DNA of 64,000 nucleotides from an uncultured Methylococcaceae bacterium (GCA_913056195.1 CAJXMF010000003.1:1-64000); one strand, 5' to 3'. Numbered from the stretch's first letter, positions 16,823 to 27,460 are shown. Notes: generated from the letters alone by a model not told the origin. Made by a program: numbers and translations.

Positions 16823-17419
16823 ATGTTGCAGCATTTTCCTGAAATTGTTCTAGCCAGCGGAAACCCCGGAAAAATCCGGGAGTTTCAGGCGCTTCTGAAA
16901 CATGATGCCATCCTTCCGCAATCTCAATTCCAAGTGCCGGATGTGGAAGAAACCGGCACTACCTTTATTGAGAACGCGATTATCAAGGCTCGCAACGCCG
17001 CCCGTCACAGCGCCCGTCCGGCGCTGGCCGATGATTCAGGCCTGGTGGTTGATGCCTTAAACGGTGCCCCCGGTGTCCGTTCAGCCCGTTATGCCGGTGC
17101 CAGGGCCAGCGACCAGGATAACCTGGACAAATTATTGCACGACATCCGTAATGTGCCTGAACATCAGCGTACCGCCCGCTTTATTTGCGTCATCGTGCTG
17201 ATGCTTCATGCCGACGACCCGTTTCCGCTGATAGCTCAGGGCCGTTGGGAAGGTGAAATCATCGACCAGGCTAAAGGTGAAAACGGCTTTGGTTATGACC
17301 CCGTGTTCTGGCTGCCGGAATCAGGTTGTACCTCGGCACAGCTTGCGCCTGAGAAAAAAAATACTCTCAGCCATCGCGGCCAGGCCCTGCAAGCCCTGTT
17401 ACAGCAATTATCCTCATGA
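16823..17419 (+). CDS. rdgB: XTP/dITP diphosphatase (RdgB/HAM1)
   Basis: This protein of about 198 residues hydrolyses non-canonical purine triphosphates. Motifs include IVLASGNPGKIREF, ALADDSGLVVDALNGAPGV and GENGFGYDPVFWLP. The ORF track start at 16763 lies inside rph. The ATG at 16823 gives the normal family N terminus. The stop overlaps the next start as ATGA. Confidence 0.96.
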   Translation: MLQHFPEIVLASGNPGKIREFQALLKHDAILPQSQFQVPDVEETGTTFIENAIIKARNAARHSARPALADDSGLVVDALNGAPGVRSARYAGARASDQDNLDKLLHDIRNVPEHQRTARFICVIVLMLHADDPFPLIAQGRWEGEIIDQAKGENGFGYDPVFWLPESGCTSAQLAPEKKNTLSHRGQALQALLQQLSS

Positions 17420-18477
17420 AACCAGCCGCAAACGCGGTGATTGCGGTATTTTTCCCCGACCGGCCGGAACCTGAAATCACACCGCTTGGACACGGCCTGA
17501 TTAATACGACGTTCTGTCTGGATTGGCCCGACTCGAGCTGGGTTTTACAACGACTTAATACGCATGTTTTCCCACAGCCGGAGAACATCATGCACAACCT
17601 GCAGTGTCTGCAGAATCATCAGCAAAAAAGTGCTGAACCCGGCACGCTGATATTGCCTGCATTTCGGGCAACACCGCAAGGGACACTGTTGCATTACGAT
17701 ACAGAGAATCAGCCCTGGCGCGTGATGAGCTATATTGAAAACAGCGAAACCCGGGAATCCATCCGCTCAACGACTGAAGTGGCCAGTGTCGGCAACGCGT
17801 TAGCGCAGTTCCACCGGCAGTTCGCCACGCTGCCGGTCAGTGCCTTACTCGACACATTGCCAGGCTTTCACATAACGCCGCAGTATCTGACACACTATGA
17901 TCAGGTGATGCGGCACCACGCCTCCTCACCCAGCGACGATGATTTTCTTTTTTGTCAGCAGTTTATTGCCCGGCATCGCAGCTTGGCTTCGGTGCTGGAA
18001 CAGGCGCGTTCTCAAGCTGTTTTACAGCCACGCATTACGCATGGCGACCCTAAGTTGAATAATTTTCTGTTCAGAACGAATAGCGACCAGGTCTGTGCAT
18101 TAATTGATCTCGATACCGTCAAACCGGGATTATTACTGCATGATATTGCCGATTGCGTGCGTTCGGTCTGCCAGACTCCGAACCAGCAATTGGATTTAGA
18201 CCGCCTGCAGCCACTCCTTGAAAACTACCTGCAATCAATACAGGATGTCTTGATGCCAGCGGATGTTGAGTATTTGTATCCAGCCATCGCCTTATTGCCA
18301 TTTGAATTGGGACTGCGTTTTTTGACCGATTATTTGCAGGGCAATGTTTATTTCAGCGTCGACACACCCCGGCAAAACCTGGAACGTAGCGTCGCCCAGT
18401 TTCAGTTATGTCAGGATATTCTGGACAAACGCGCAGCTATTGAACAGCTTATCGCTCAGAGCTTGCGGCGAGGATGA
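17416..18477 (+). CDS. Aminoglycoside-phosphotransferase-fold small-molecule kinase
   Basis: This 353-residue protein has the kinase-like fold of the APH/choline kinase superfamily. The catalytic loop is ITHGDPKLNNFLF and the metal site is ALIDLDTVKPG, followed by DIADCVRS. The sequence recalls the N-acetylhexosamine 1-kinase/NahK-like group, so a sugar substrate is plausible but unproven. It is coupled to rdgB by a four-base overlap, in a position where hemW often follows rdgB in relatives. Its last 29 bases overlap the 3' end of the convergent response-regulator gene. Confidence 0.8.
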   Translation: MKPAANAVIAVFFPDRPEPEITPLGHGLINTTFCLDWPDSSWVLQRLNTHVFPQPENIMHNLQCLQNHQQKSAEPGTLILPAFRATPQGTLLHYDTENQPWRVMSYIENSETRESIRSTTEVASVGNALAQFHRQFATLPVSALLDTLPGFHITPQYLTHYDQVMRHHASSPSDDDFLFCQQFIARHRSLASVLEQARSQAVLQPRITHGDPKLNNFLFRTNSDQVCALIDLDTVKPGLLLHDIADCVRSVCQTPNQQLDLDRLQPLLENYLQSIQDVLMPADVEYLYPAIALLPFELGLRFLTDYLQGNVYFSVDTPRQNLERSVAQFQLCQDILDKRAAIEQLIAQSLRRG

Positions 18478-20206
18478 GTTGTTCGAATTGAGGCGCCAGC
18501 ATCGGTTTACCGAAATAATATCCCTGGAACTGCTGGCAGCCTTGTTGAATTAAAAAATCAAAATGTTTTTGGCTCTCAACGCCTTCAGCCAATACGGTGA
18601 TATTCAGGCTTTTTGCCATGGCGATGATAGCCCGGACAATTTTGGCGTCTTTTTCGTTGTCGAGACTATTTTTGACAAAAGATTGATCTATTTTCAGTTT
18701 ATCGGGCTGAAAATCCCTTAAATAGGCCAGACTGGAATAGCCGGTCCCAAAATCATCCAATGTCAGTTGGACCCCCGTCTGTTGTAATTGGTTGAAAATA
18801 TTCAACACATGATCGACATGCTGTACCAGGCAGGATTCGGTCATTTCCAGCTCAAGCGCCCTCGGCTGAATTGCCGATTTGGCGATAATCGCTTCAATCT
18901 CATGCAAAAAATTGGCCCGATAAAATTGCCGTGCCGACACGTTCACCGCTATTTGCTGCAGACCATTTTGAGTGAATAGCCCACACGCCTCCCATTGCTT
19001 TATTTGCCGGCACACGGTTTCCAGAATCCATTTCCCGATCTCGGCAATCAGGCCACATTCTTCTGCAATAGGTACAAACAGCTCGGGTGAAACCCGGCCA
19101 AAAACAGACGATGGCCAGCGAATCAGGGCTTCCGCGGCAAACAGACGGCCATCAGCATCAAACTGTGGCTGGTAATACATCTGGAATTCATGCTGTTTTA
19201 TCGCGTCTTTCAAGCCATTTTCAATGCTAAAGCGCCGAATTCTTTGCGTCATCAGCTCAGGATGAAAACCTTTGATCTGCCGTCCGCCTTCTTTTTTGGC
19301 CACTTTCAAGGCGATATTGGCATGTTTTAATACATCATCTTTATCGGTATCCGCCATCGGAAACAGGCAATAACCCATACTCACTGAAATATTGATCACC
19401 TGGTCGGCGATGCGCAGGGGCTTTTTCAGGCTGCCCATCAATCGAAAAAGCAAAAGCTGCAATTTATGCCGGGCTTCGTCTTCGCGGGTTCCGAGGTCAG
19501 TGAATAATACGCTGAATTCATCACTGCTCAAGTGCGCGGCAAAAAATGAGCCTAAGTCGAGCTGGCTGATACGCTCGCCAATAGCTTTAATGAGTTGATC
19601 AGCCATTTCGTGCCCCAAGGTATCATTGATCAATTGAAAGCGATCGAGATCCAGCAATACCACGGCCAGAATATGGCCTTCTTTTTCAGCCTGCTCACAG
19701 GCGTGTTGTAACGTTTCCTGAAAACCGGCACGATTGGCCAGCCCCGTTAAGTCATCATAAAAAGCCAGGGGATAAATGCGGTCTTGCGACTGTTTTTCTT
19801 CTACACGCCGTGTCTGACTCGCTTTTAAAATAAAACGGATATGCTGTGCTGACAGAACCCCGTTTATCGGCTTACAGATAAAATCAGTCGCCCCAAGCTG
19901 GTAAGCCTGATCAAGCCCCTTGACATCATTGACACCGATCATCATAACGACAGGAATATATGCAGTGAGCGGGTTTTGTCGGATATGATGACACACGGCC
20001 AGGCCATCCATGTCCTGAAGCGCGATGTCCAGTACAATCAAATCAACGGTCGTGTCTTTTAAAAGTGTCAGAGCCGCCTCGCCATTATCACAGGCGAGAC
20101 ACTGAAATTCTGCAACCGACTTCAATGCCTCATCGATTATCAAGTGTGTCGTCGGGTCATTATCGACAATCAATATTTTCGGCACCTTAGTGAATACAGC
20201 ATCCAT
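18449..20206 (-). CDS. Response regulator with degenerate GGDEF and intact EAL
   Basis: This 585-residue protein has a receiver domain (about 8-125, phosphoacceptor Asp in LIVLDIALQDMDG), a GGDEF domain (about 150-310) and an EAL domain (about 325-575). The GGDEF signature reads SSDEF, so cyclase activity is unlikely. The EAL domain keeps EALIRW, NVSARQF, ELEMTE, DDFGTGYSS, KIDQSF and AEGVES, so it should hydrolyse cyclic di-GMP, controlled by a histidine kinase not encoded here. It may lower the signal read by the PilZ proteins in this window. The gene is alone and ends in a 29-base overlap with the convergent kinase gene. Confidence 0.92.
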   Translation of the reverse strand: MDAVFTKVPKILIVDNDPTTHLIIDEALKSVAEFQCLACDNGEAALTLLKDTTVDLIVLDIALQDMDGLAVCHHIRQNPLTAYIPVVMMIGVNDVKGLDQAYQLGATDFICKPINGVLSAQHIRFILKASQTRRVEEKQSQDRIYPLAFYDDLTGLANRAGFQETLQHACEQAEKEGHILAVVLLDLDRFQLINDTLGHEMADQLIKAIGERISQLDLGSFFAAHLSSDEFSVLFTDLGTREDEARHKLQLLLFRLMGSLKKPLRIADQVINISVSMGYCLFPMADTDKDDVLKHANIALKVAKKEGGRQIKGFHPELMTQRIRRFSIENGLKDAIKQHEFQMYYQPQFDADGRLFAAEALIRWPSSVFGRVSPELFVPIAEECGLIAEIGKWILETVCRQIKQWEACGLFTQNGLQQIAVNVSARQFYRANFLHEIEAIIAKSAIQPRALELEMTESCLVQHVDHVLNIFNQLQQTGVQLTLDDFGTGYSSLAYLRDFQPDKLKIDQSFVKNSLDNEKDAKIVRAIIAMAKSLNITVLAEGVESQKHFDFLIQQGCQQFQGYYFGKPMLAPQFEQLILAASSER

Positions 20207-20308
20207 TTTTATCTATTTCCTAACTCATGTTATGCGGTTTGATATTTTTTCACGCCATGTTGGGTCACAGCAAATATTTTTAATGCTTGAGGGTGTTGGT
20301 TTGCTCGT

Positions 20309-20368
20309 GACTAAAGTCGCTCCTGCAGAGTTCGAGGTAGCTTGAGCGTTGTAGGAACGGCTTTAACC
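20309..20368. repeat. ACTAAAGTCGCTCCTGCA inverted-arm element
   Basis: GACTAAAGTCGCTCCTGCA and TGTAGGAACGGCTTTAACC are imperfect inverted arms (14 of 19 positions identical, most others G-U compatible) separated by about 22 bases. The right arm continues GGCTTTAACCGCGAT, matching GGCTTTAGTCGCGAT beside palindrome copy 1 near 2139. Confidence 0.55.
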
Positions 20369-20472
20369 GCGATTACAGATTGTAAGAGTTTTTTATCGTG
20401 CTCCCAAATTCTGTGGAAACACATGCCGTTACAGGACAAATAAAACGACCGGAGCAGAGCGTCTAAACCAGG

Positions 20473-20497
20473 CGTTCCCAAACAGAGTTGAGGAACG
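20473..20497. repeat. GTTCCCAAAC-type palindrome, copy 4
   Basis: CGTTCCCAAAC, AGA, GTTGAGGAACG: eleven-base arms with two mismatches. It lies 18 bases beyond the trmL stop, so it may also act as the 3' hairpin of the glgP-trmL transcript. Confidence 0.7.
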
Positions 20498-20514
20498 AGA
20501 AAAGCATAATCGCT

Positions 20515-20985
20515 CTATTTCAACGCCGCACCCTCAAAGCCCAGCTGCCGCCAGCCTTCATAGAGGACGATAGCGACGGTATTAGACAGATTAAGGCTGC
20601 GACTTTGGGCTTTCATAGGCAAATACAGTATCTGCCCGGCTTCAAGTTGGGCTAAAAAACTATCAGGTAAGCCTCGGGTTTCAGGACCAAAGATAAAGGC
20701 ATCACCACTTTCAAATTCGGCTTGACTGTAAGCCGTCCGCCCTTTTGTACTTAAGGCAAACAACCGGTTTGGCGCGTTTTTTTTCAGGTAATCATCCAGT
20801 GAGGCATATTGATGAATATTGACCCATTCATGATAATCCAGCCCTGCCCGCCGCAGACGTTTATCATCCAGCACAAAACCTAAAGGGTGTATCAAATGCA
20901 GCTGTGCGCCGGTATTGGCGCACAGTCGGATGATATTACCGGTATTGGCCGGAATTTCCGGTTGATATAAAACAATATTGATCAT
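20515..20985 (-). CDS. trmL: tRNA (cytidine/uridine-34-2'-O)-methyltransferase TrmL
   Basis: This 156-residue SPOUT methyltransferase has the motifs [32 protein letters not shown] and [22 protein letters not shown], which make up the knotted SAM site. It methylates the wobble ribose of leucine tRNAs. The ATG at 20985 overlaps the glgP stop (TGATG); the ORF track uses a TTG one codon earlier. Pairing with glgP looks incidental. Confidence 0.95.
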   Translation of the reverse strand: MINIVLYQPEIPANTGNIIRLCANTGAQLHLIHPLGFVLDDKRLRRAGLDYHEWVNIHQYASLDDYLKKNAPNRLFALSTKGRTAYSQAEFESGDAFIFGPETRGLPDSFLAQLEAGQILYLPMKAQSRSLNLSNTVAIVLYEGWRQLGFEGAALK

Positions 20986-23486
20986 CAAGACGAGACGTTT
21001 ATCGCGTCCAGCTTCCAGATCTCGTTATTGTATTCACTGATGGTGCGGTCGGTCGAGAATTTACCGCTGCTGGCGGTATTTAAAATACTCATTCTGGCCC
21101 AATCATCCTGATTCAGGAAAGCCTGCTCAACCCTGCGCTGGGCATCGATAAAGCTACGAAAATCAGCAATGGTCATCCATGGATCACTCGGACTTTTAAC
21201 GGACGCGATGATGTCGTCGAAAATGCCCGGCTCAAACTGATTGAAGTGACCGCATTCGAGCAACTGCATGACGGCCTGCAAATCTTCATCCTGGTCGATA
21301 TAACTTTGCGGATTATAGTGACCGCGCAGCGCTTCGACTTCTTCTTCAGTCAGTCCAAACAAGAAGAAATTTTCATCACCGGCTTCTTCCCGGATTTCAA
21401 TATTGGCACCATCGAGTGTGCCAATCGTAAGCGCACCATTCATCATGAATTTCATATTCCCGGTGCCGGAGGCTTCTTTACCTGCCGTTGAAATCTGTTC
21501 TGATAAATCGGCAGCCGGGCAGATTTTTTCCATGGCGGACACGCGATAATTACGCATAAATACCAATTGCAGCTTGTCACCAACATCAGGATCAGTATTA
21601 ATAACATCGGCGACATTATTGATCAGCTTGATGATTTTTTTAGCCATGGCATAACCCGGCGCCGCTTTCCCGCCAATCAACACGCAGCGATTGACCCAGT
21701 TTTGGGTATCGCCGTTTTTGATACGGTTATACAAATGAATGACATGCAATACATTCAACAGCTGCCGTTTGTATTCATGTATGCGTTTCACCTGAATATC
21801 AAACAGGGCATCGGTATTTAATGCCACGCCCTGCTCTTGCAGCGTATATTCAGCCAGACGCTGCTTGTTGGCCTGTTTTATTTCCCGCCAGCGTTTACGA
21901 AATTTGGCATCCTTGGCGTAAGGTTTAAGCCTGGCTAATTGTGATAAATCGGTAATCCATTGCTCGCCTATATTTTTACTGATCAATGTAGCCAGATTCG
22001 GATTACAGCCGGCCAACCAGCGGCGTGGCGTCACGCCATTGGTTTTGTTATTGAATTTTTCCGGCCACAGTTCATAAAAGTCCTTAAACAAACCTTCTTT
22101 CAATAATTTTGAATGCAGTTCGGCCACCCCATTCACGGAGAAACTGCCAACGATGGCCAGAAAAGCCATCCGCACTTGCTTATCGTGGCCTTCTTCGATA
22201 ATCGACATGCGTCGCATACGATCAAAGTCACCCGGCCATTTTTCCGAAACCTGGGCCATAAAACGGGCATTGATTTCGAAAATAATTTCCATCAGTCGCG
22301 GCAACATATGCTGCATCAGCCCGACCGACCATTTTTCCAGTGCTTCCGGCAACAAGGTATGATTGGTATAGGCCATGGTCTGGCGGGTAATATCCCAGGC
22401 TTTATCCCATTCCAGTTGATAGTCATCAATCAACAAGCGCATCAACTCGGCAACAGAAATACTCGGGTGAGTATCATTCAGTTGAAAACAATTTTTCTCT
22501 GCAAAGCGGGAAAAGTCGGCGCCATGCCGACCCACCCAATTTGCAATAACATCCTGCAAACTCGCCGATGCCAATAAATATTGCTGTTGCAAGCGTAAAA
22601 CCTTACCGTTTTCATTGGCATCGTTCGGATATAGCACCATGGTAATATTTTCGGCATTGTTCTTTTTGGCCACGGCCTCGGCATATTCGCCCGCATTGAA
22701 TTCATCCAGATCAAATTCGTCGGTGGCCGTCGCCTTCCATAAGCGTAAAGTATTGACGGTACCGTTTTTAAAACCCGGAACCGGCATATCAAACGGCACG
22801 GCCAGAATATCATGTGAGTTGATCCAGCGCGTCCGGGTTGTGCCGTGCTCATCGACATAGCTTTCGGTATGTCCCCAGAATTTTATCCGCTGGGTATATT
22901 CCGGCCGTTCCAGCTCCCAGACATTACCATTTTTCAGCCAATGATCCGGCTCTTCCACCTGATAGCCATTTTCAATAAGCTGCTTGAACATGCCATATTC
23001 ATAACGCAAACCATAGCCGACAACAGGCAACTCCAGCGTTGCGCAGCTGTCGATAAAGCAGGCGGCCAAACGCCCTAAACCGCCATTACCCAAACCGGCA
23101 TCGGGTTCAGTATCTTCCAGTTCTTCAATATCCAGTCCCAGTTCATACAGCGCTTTGCTCAACGGATCTTCAACGCCGAGATTTAACATGGCATTACTCA
23201 TCGACCGGCCAATTAAAAATTCCATCGATAAATAATAGGCTTTTTTACAGTCGTTTTTACGATACGTGTTATATGTTGTCTTCCAGCGTTCAATCAAGCG
23301 ATCACTCAAACTGAGTGACGATGCGGTATAGGCATAATAGGGGGAGCGACACAGTTCATCTCGCCCCAGCCGATGTAAATAATAATGCTTGAAGTCTTGC
23401 TGGAAACTCTTTTTATCCATTCCCAGTTTCGCTATTTTGGTAATAGCGGGTTTAGGGTGACTTTTTTTAAACCGATTATTGGGCAT
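20985..23486 (-). CDS. glgP: Glycogen phosphorylase
   Basis: This protein of about 833 residues releases glucose-1-phosphate from glycogen. It has the [16 protein letters not shown] block, [12 protein letters not shown], the R-I-H-E-Y-K-R-Q motif and the pyridoxal-phosphate lysine in [19 protein letters not shown]. Full length. The ATG at 23486 is preferred over the track's GTG because AAGGTG sits six bases upstream. The other glycogen genes are not in the window. Confidence 0.96.
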   Translation of the reverse strand: MPNNRFKKSHPKPAITKIAKLGMDKKSFQQDFKHYYLHRLGRDELCRSPYYAYTASSLSLSDRLIERWKTTYNTYRKNDCKKAYYLSMEFLIGRSMSNAMLNLGVEDPLSKALYELGLDIEELEDTEPDAGLGNGGLGRLAACFIDSCATLELPVVGYGLRYEYGMFKQLIENGYQVEEPDHWLKNGNVWELERPEYTQRIKFWGHTESYVDEHGTTRTRWINSHDILAVPFDMPVPGFKNGTVNTLRLWKATATDEFDLDEFNAGEYAEAVAKKNNAENITMVLYPNDANENGKVLRLQQQYLLASASLQDVIANWVGRHGADFSRFAEKNCFQLNDTHPSISVAELMRLLIDDYQLEWDKAWDITRQTMAYTNHTLLPEALEKWSVGLMQHMLPRLMEIIFEINARFMAQVSEKWPGDFDRMRRMSIIEEGHDKQVRMAFLAIVGSFSVNGVAELHSKLLKEGLFKDFYELWPEKFNNKTNGVTPRRWLAGCNPNLATLISKNIGEQWITDLSQLARLKPYAKDAKFRKRWREIKQANKQRLAEYTLQEQGVALNTDALFDIQVKRIHEYKRQLLNVLHVIHLYNRIKNGDTQNWVNRCVLIGGKAAPGYAMAKKIIKLINNVADVINTDPDVGDKLQLVFMRNYRVSAMEKICPAADLSEQISTAGKEASGTGNMKFMMNGALTIGTLDGANIEIREEAGDENFFLFGLTEEEVEALRGHYNPQSYIDQDEDLQAVMQLLECGHFNQFEPGIFDDIIASVKSPSDPWMTIADFRSFIDAQRRVEQAFLNQDDWARMSILNTASSGKFSTDRTISEYNNEIWKLDAINVSS

Positions 23487-23548
23487 GATGACCACCTTGA
23501 GAAGTTTAATGAACTAACGCTCTGCACATAACAATGTGGGAATGGGTT

Positions 23549-23582
23549 GCAGGGGGCATTTCCCCCTGCTGATAAATCAGCA
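23549..23582. terminator. Two adjacent hairpins downstream of secA
   Basis: GCAGGGGG-CATTT-CCCCCTGC (perfect eight-base arms) abuts TGCTGAT-AA-ATCAGCA (seven-base arms) in the gap between secA and glgP. No U-tract follows on the minus strand, so intrinsic termination is uncertain. They could instead protect mRNA ends or affect the glgP leader. Confidence 0.4.
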
Positions 23583-23621
23583 GCAAAACACCAAGGACTG
23601 CATCCCATTTCCTAATAAAGA

Positions 23622-23672
23622 CTGAGGATGAAATAAATCCTACGCTAGTTTCGGGGATTATAAAATCCTCAG
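23622..23672 (-). terminator. Candidate secA terminator
   Basis: On the minus strand, CTGAGGAT and ATCCTCAG form an eight-base stem with further pairing inside (GGATT). The stem is followed by TCTTTATT. It begins about 60 bases after the secA stop. Confidence 0.45.
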
Positions 23673-23732
23673 CCCTCAGCTTATTGCAGCCCTGTTTTTT
23701 GTTTCAAACAGAATTTCTAAAGAAAGCCGCGA

Positions 23733-26495
23733 TTATTTTAATTTACCGTGACACTGTTTATATTTTTTACCGGAACCGCATGGGCATGGTTCATTACGGC
23801 CAACCTTGCGTCCATCGCGAACGAAAGGCTGCTGTTCCGGTCGCTGTTCCGTCTCATCGGAAGGTTCAGGCGCAAATGCAGCAGCAGCCTGCTGTTCCGG
23901 ATCCAGCACAGGATTCGCCTCGGCATGCTCATAATGCAATTCAGGCGTGGCCTGACGTTGCTCATCGATTATCTCGACGTCCTCTTCCTGATTAACCTGA
24001 ACCTTGGCCAAAATACTGATGACTTCATATTTAATATGGTCGAGCAGGCTGGCAAACATTTCAAAGGATTCGCGCTTGTATTCCTGCTTTGGATCTTTTT
24101 GTGCATAGCCCCGAAAATGAATCCCCTGCCTCAGTTGATCCATCGCCGCCAAATGCTCCTTCCAGCTATTATCGAGAACCTGCAACATCACCGATTTTTC
24201 AAAGTGACGGAACACATCGGCGCCAATTTTCTCTTCTTTCTCCTTGCTGGCCCGCTCCATTTTGTCGATGATCAACTTACGCAGCCCTTCTTCATTCAAA
24301 GCGTGATCTTCATCCAGCATTTTCCGGATCGGCAGATCCAGCAGGAATTCATCCCGTAAATGTTCTTCAAGGCCTGCAATATCCCATTGTTCTTCCATGG
24401 TATTGGGCGGAATATATTGTGTAATGACACTGTTGACGACATCGGCACGAATCTCACTGATCATGTCGCTGATATCTTCGGCCGCCATCAGTTCATTGCG
24501 GCGGGCATAAATCACTTTACGCTGATCATTAGCGACATCATCATAGGCCAGAACTTCTTTACGCATATCGAAGTTACGTCCTTCCACCTTGCGCTGAGCA
24601 TTTTCGATAGACCGCGTTACCCAGGGGTGTTCGATCGCCTCACCTTCTTCCATACCCAAACGTTTCATCAAGGCGGCAACCCGATCGGAAGCGAAAATCC
24701 GCATCAGATCATCTTCCAGCGACAAATAGAAACGTGTCGAGCCAGGATCGCCCTGACGTCCTGAACGACCACGCAATTGATTATCAATACGACGCGATTC
24801 ATGCCGCTCTGAACCGATAACATGCAAGCCACCACTGTCCAGCACTTTTTGATGCTTTTCTTCCCAGGCGGCTTTCACCTTCTCTTTTTCGGCCTCACTG
24901 GCATCGTCACCCAGGGCTTTCAGTTCGGCATCCGGATTCCCACCCAGTACGATATCGGTACCACGACCGGCCATATTGGTCGCAATGGTCACCGCCCCCG
25001 GCATACCGGCCATTTCGATAATATGCGCTTCCCGCTCGTGCTGTTTGGCATTCAATACTTCATGTTTAATGCCTTTTTTAGTCAACAGCCCTGACAATAG
25101 TTCGGAGTTTTCAATAGAGGTCGTGCCCACCAGCACCGGCTGTCCGCGTTTAACACAGTCTTCAATATCGGCGACGATGGCATTGTATTTTTCCTTCGCG
25201 GTCAAATAGACGACATCGCCTCTATCATCACGAATCATCGGCCTGTGAGTTGGAATCACAACCACTTCCAGCCCGTAAATATTATTTAATTCAAAGGCTT
25301 CTGTATCGGCGGTACCGGTCATCCCGGAGAGTTTTTCATACAGCCTGAAATAATTCTGGAAGGTAATGGAGGCCAGGGTTTGATTTTCGTTCTGGATGGT
25401 CACCCCTTCTTTCGCTTCAATCGCCTGATGCAGGCCTTCTGACCAGCGCCGCCCGCTCATCAAGCGGCCGGTAAACTCATCGACAATCATCACCTGATCA
25501 TTGGCCACGACATAATCGACATCACGCTGAAACAAAACATGCGCCCGTAACGAGGCATTCAGATAATGCATCAATCGAATATTGGCCGTGTCATATAAAC
25601 TGCCGCCTTCTTCCATCAAGCCATGTTCAACCATCAATTTCTCGACTTTTTCATGCCCGGCTTCGGTCAAATGTACTTGTTTGGTTTTTTCATCAACCAG
25701 ATAATCCCCCGGCATTTTGTCCTGGTCTTCAGGATTATCGGCTTTTTTCTGCTCGGTCAAGTGCGGAATAATGGCATTGGTTTTCAGATAAATCTCAGTG
25801 CTTTCTTCTGTAGGCCCTGAAATAATCAACGGCGTTCTGGCTTCATCGATCAGGATGGAGTCAACCTCATCGACAATGGCGAAAGAGAGTTCACGCTGTA
25901 CTTTTTGGTCCAGGCTGAAGGCCATGTTATCGCGCAGATAATCGAACCCGAATTCGTTATTGGTACCATAGGTAATGTCGGCCGCATAGCCGGCTTGTCT
26001 TTCGGCATGATCCAGATCGCTGATGATAACCCCCGTCGTCAAGCCCAGAAAACCATACAGTTTCCCCATCCATTCGGCATCACGCTGTGCCAGATAATCG
26101 TTTACCGTGACGACATGCACACCGCGTCCGGTCAACGCATTTAAATAAGCCGCCAGCGTTGCCATCAGGGTTTTACCTTCCCCGGTTTTCATTTCGGCAA
26201 TTTTGCCGTCATGCAACACCATACCGCCAATCAGCTGCACATCGAAATGACGCATACCAAAAACCCTGACCGACGCCTCTCTGACGGCAGCAAACGCTTC
26301 GGGCAAAATATCGTCCAGTGTTTCACCTTGCTGCAAGCGTGATTTAAACGCTTCTGTTTTCGCTTTTAAGGCGTCATCGGATAATGCTTGAAATTCAGGC
26401 TCAAGGGCATTAATCTTTTTGACAATCTTCTGTTTTTTCTTAATCAGCCTATCATTTCGGCTTCCAACAACAACTTTAACCAGCTTTTTCAGCAT
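23733..26495 (-). CDS. secA: Protein translocase ATPase SecA
   Basis: This protein of about 920 residues is the motor of Sec export at the inner membrane. It has Walker [34 protein letters not shown], the [14 protein letters not shown] and [20 protein letters not shown] helicase motifs, and the C-terminal zinc/SecB-binding tail [17 protein letters not shown]. The start at [16 protein letters not shown] (23 bases beyond a TTTTCCGG stretch) matches the family; the track's longer start adds 12 unrelated residues. The gene stands alone. Confidence 0.98.
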   Translation of the reverse strand: MLKKLVKVVVGSRNDRLIKKKQKIVKKINALEPEFQALSDDALKAKTEAFKSRLQQGETLDDILPEAFAAVREASVRVFGMRHFDVQLIGGMVLHDGKIAEMKTGEGKTLMATLAAYLNALTGRGVHVVTVNDYLAQRDAEWMGKLYGFLGLTTGVIISDLDHAERQAGYAADITYGTNNEFGFDYLRDNMAFSLDQKVQRELSFAIVDEVDSILIDEARTPLIISGPTEESTEIYLKTNAIIPHLTEQKKADNPEDQDKMPGDYLVDEKTKQVHLTEAGHEKVEKLMVEHGLMEEGGSLYDTANIRLMHYLNASLRAHVLFQRDVDYVVANDQVMIVDEFTGRLMSGRRWSEGLHQAIEAKEGVTIQNENQTLASITFQNYFRLYEKLSGMTGTADTEAFELNNIYGLEVVVIPTHRPMIRDDRGDVVYLTAKEKYNAIVADIEDCVKRGQPVLVGTTSIENSELLSGLLTKKGIKHEVLNAKQHEREAHIIEMAGMPGAVTIATNMAGRGTDIVLGGNPDAELKALGDDASEAEKEKVKAAWEEKHQKVLDSGGLHVIGSERHESRRIDNQLRGRSGRQGDPGSTRFYLSLEDDLMRIFASDRVAALMKRLGMEEGEAIEHPWVTRSIENAQRKVEGRNFDMRKEVLAYDDVANDQRKVIYARRNELMAAEDISDMISEIRADVVNSVITQYIPPNTMEEQWDIAGLEEHLRDEFLLDLPIRKMLDEDHALNEEGLRKLIIDKMERASKEKEEKIGADVFRHFEKSVMLQVLDNSWKEHLAAMDQLRQGIHFRGYAQKDPKQEYKRESFEMFASLLDHIKYEVISILAKVQVNQEEDVEIIDEQRQATPELHYEHAEANPVLDPEQQAAAAFAPEPSDETEQRPEQQPFVRDGRKVGRNEPCPCGSGKKYKQCHGKLK

Positions 26496-26619
26496 GCTTT
26501 TTTCCGGTAAATATTTACGAACGAGGTTCAAAAAATGCGATGATTATAGCCTGTATTAAGGTATTGTTTCCAGATATACTTCAAGCGCGAATTAAATTGA
26601 ATCGACAACCCGGATCAAA

Positions 26620-26904
26620 ATGTCGGAAAAAACACAGCATTGCGTGAAAATCATTGTCTCAGGCACGGTTCAAGGCGTTTATTTCAGAGCCTTTAGCCAA
26701 AAGCAAGCACTAAAACGCGGTATAACCGGTTATGCTAAAAACCTGCCAGATGGTAACGTCGAAATTGTGGCCTGCGGCACAGAGTCGGCATGCCAGCAAC
26801 TCATCGCCTGGTGTCATAAAGGCCCGTTACTGGCAAAAGTCAGCGCGGTCGAGGTTCACCCCTTCCCTGACTGCGCTTGTTTTTCTGATTTTAGTATTCG
26901 CTAA
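26620..26904 (+). CDS. acyP: Acylphosphatase
   Basis: This 94-residue enzyme has the signature GTVQGVYFRAFSQKQA, containing the phosphate-binding loop and catalytic Arg, and GYAKNLPDGNVEIVACG with the catalytic Asn. It hydrolyses acyl phosphates. It is divergent from secA and followed directly by a strong terminator. Confidence 0.93.
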   Translation: MSEKTQHCVKIIVSGTVQGVYFRAFSQKQALKRGITGYAKNLPDGNVEIVACGTESACQQLIAWCHKGPLLAKVSAVEVHPFPDCACFSDFSIR

Positions 26905-26940
26905 TGCCGAAAAAAGCCTTCAATACGGCTTTTTTCGGCA
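26905..26940. terminator. Bidirectional intrinsic terminator after acyP
   Basis: TGCCGAAAAAAGCC and GGCTTTTTTCGGCA are perfect 14-base arms around an eight-base loop, directly after the acyP stop. The A- and T-runs lie inside the stem, as in many gammaproteobacterial terminators. Confidence 0.85.
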
Positions 26941-27075
26941 ATGCCTGCAAAAACAAAGACACATCAGCTAACCCACACCTTATACCTAACAGACTGTATC
27001 ATAAGGCCTTTTAACCAAAAAAAAATAACTGAACAACTTTTTTTTGGCATTAACGCATAAAATATTTCTTTTTAA

Positions 27076-27103
27076 GTGACAGATGCAACGGTCTCTGTAT
27101 AAT
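27076..27103 (+). promoter_or_regulatory. Sigma70 promoter of the cold-shock gene
   Basis: GTGACA, a 16-base spacer and a perfect TATAAT. Transcription would begin near 27110, leaving a leader of about 130 bases before the ATG. Confidence 0.65.
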
Positions 27104-27109
27104 GGATGG

Positions 27110-27238
27110 CGATATTGCACGGTAAGTCGCGTTACACCTGAGTATTTATCATACTCATCTTTTCCTTCCTACCCGCCGTATTGAACTTCATGTACACCGC
27201 CAGCGAAAGCCGGCACTTATTTATAGTAAGAGAGAATT
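27110..27238 (+). promoter_or_regulatory. Long 5' leader of the cold-shock gene
   Basis: About 130 untranslated bases lie between the predicted start site and the ATG, ending in the ribosome site AGAGAG. Long structured leaders that refold at low temperature control cspA-type genes. The length here is consistent with that, but no structure was computed. Confidence 0.45.
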
Positions 27239-27448
27239 ATGTCAGATTTAGTTGAAGGCACCGTTAAATGGTTTAACGATGAAAAAGGTTTCGGTTTCAT
27301 TGAACAAGAAGGCTCAAAAGATGTATTCGTACATTTCAGCGCCATCAATGGTCAAGGCCGTAAAACATTGGCCGAAGGCCAACGCGTTACCATGGAAGTC
27401 ACCATGGGCCAAAAAGGACCACAGGCAGAAAACGTCACTGCACTGTAA
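27239..27448 (+). CDS. CspA-family cold-shock protein
   Basis: This 69-residue single OB-fold RNA/DNA chaperone has RNP1-like [10 protein letters not shown] and RNP2-like VFVHFSAI, with the [15 protein letters not shown] start typical of the family. Whether it is cold-induced cannot be read from the protein. The long leader favours it. It is transcribed alone and ends before a UUCG hairpin. Confidence 0.96.
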   Translation: MSDLVEGTVKWFNDEKGFGFIEQEGSKDVFVHFSAINGQGRKTLAEGQRVTMEVTMGQKGPQAENVTAL

Positions 27449-27460
27449 GAATACAGTACC

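Larger units (their letters stand above)
20207..20514. other. 308-base gene-free interval with hairpin repeats
   Basis: No gene is seen. The interval contains a pair of inverted arms at 20309-20368 and a GTTCCCAAAC-type palindrome at 20473-20497, both annotated. It should also contain the promoter of the response-regulator gene and the end of the glgP-trmL transcript. Confidence 0.6.

Noticed and set aside
20385-20430. Possible small RNA gene near trmL
   Set aside because: There are weak hairpin fragments only, with no promoter-terminator pair that could be supported.
23738-23965. Several 60-200 codon ORFs antisense to or overlapping secA (for example 23748-24359)
   Set aside because: They are shadows of the secA frame with no ribosome sites or family features.
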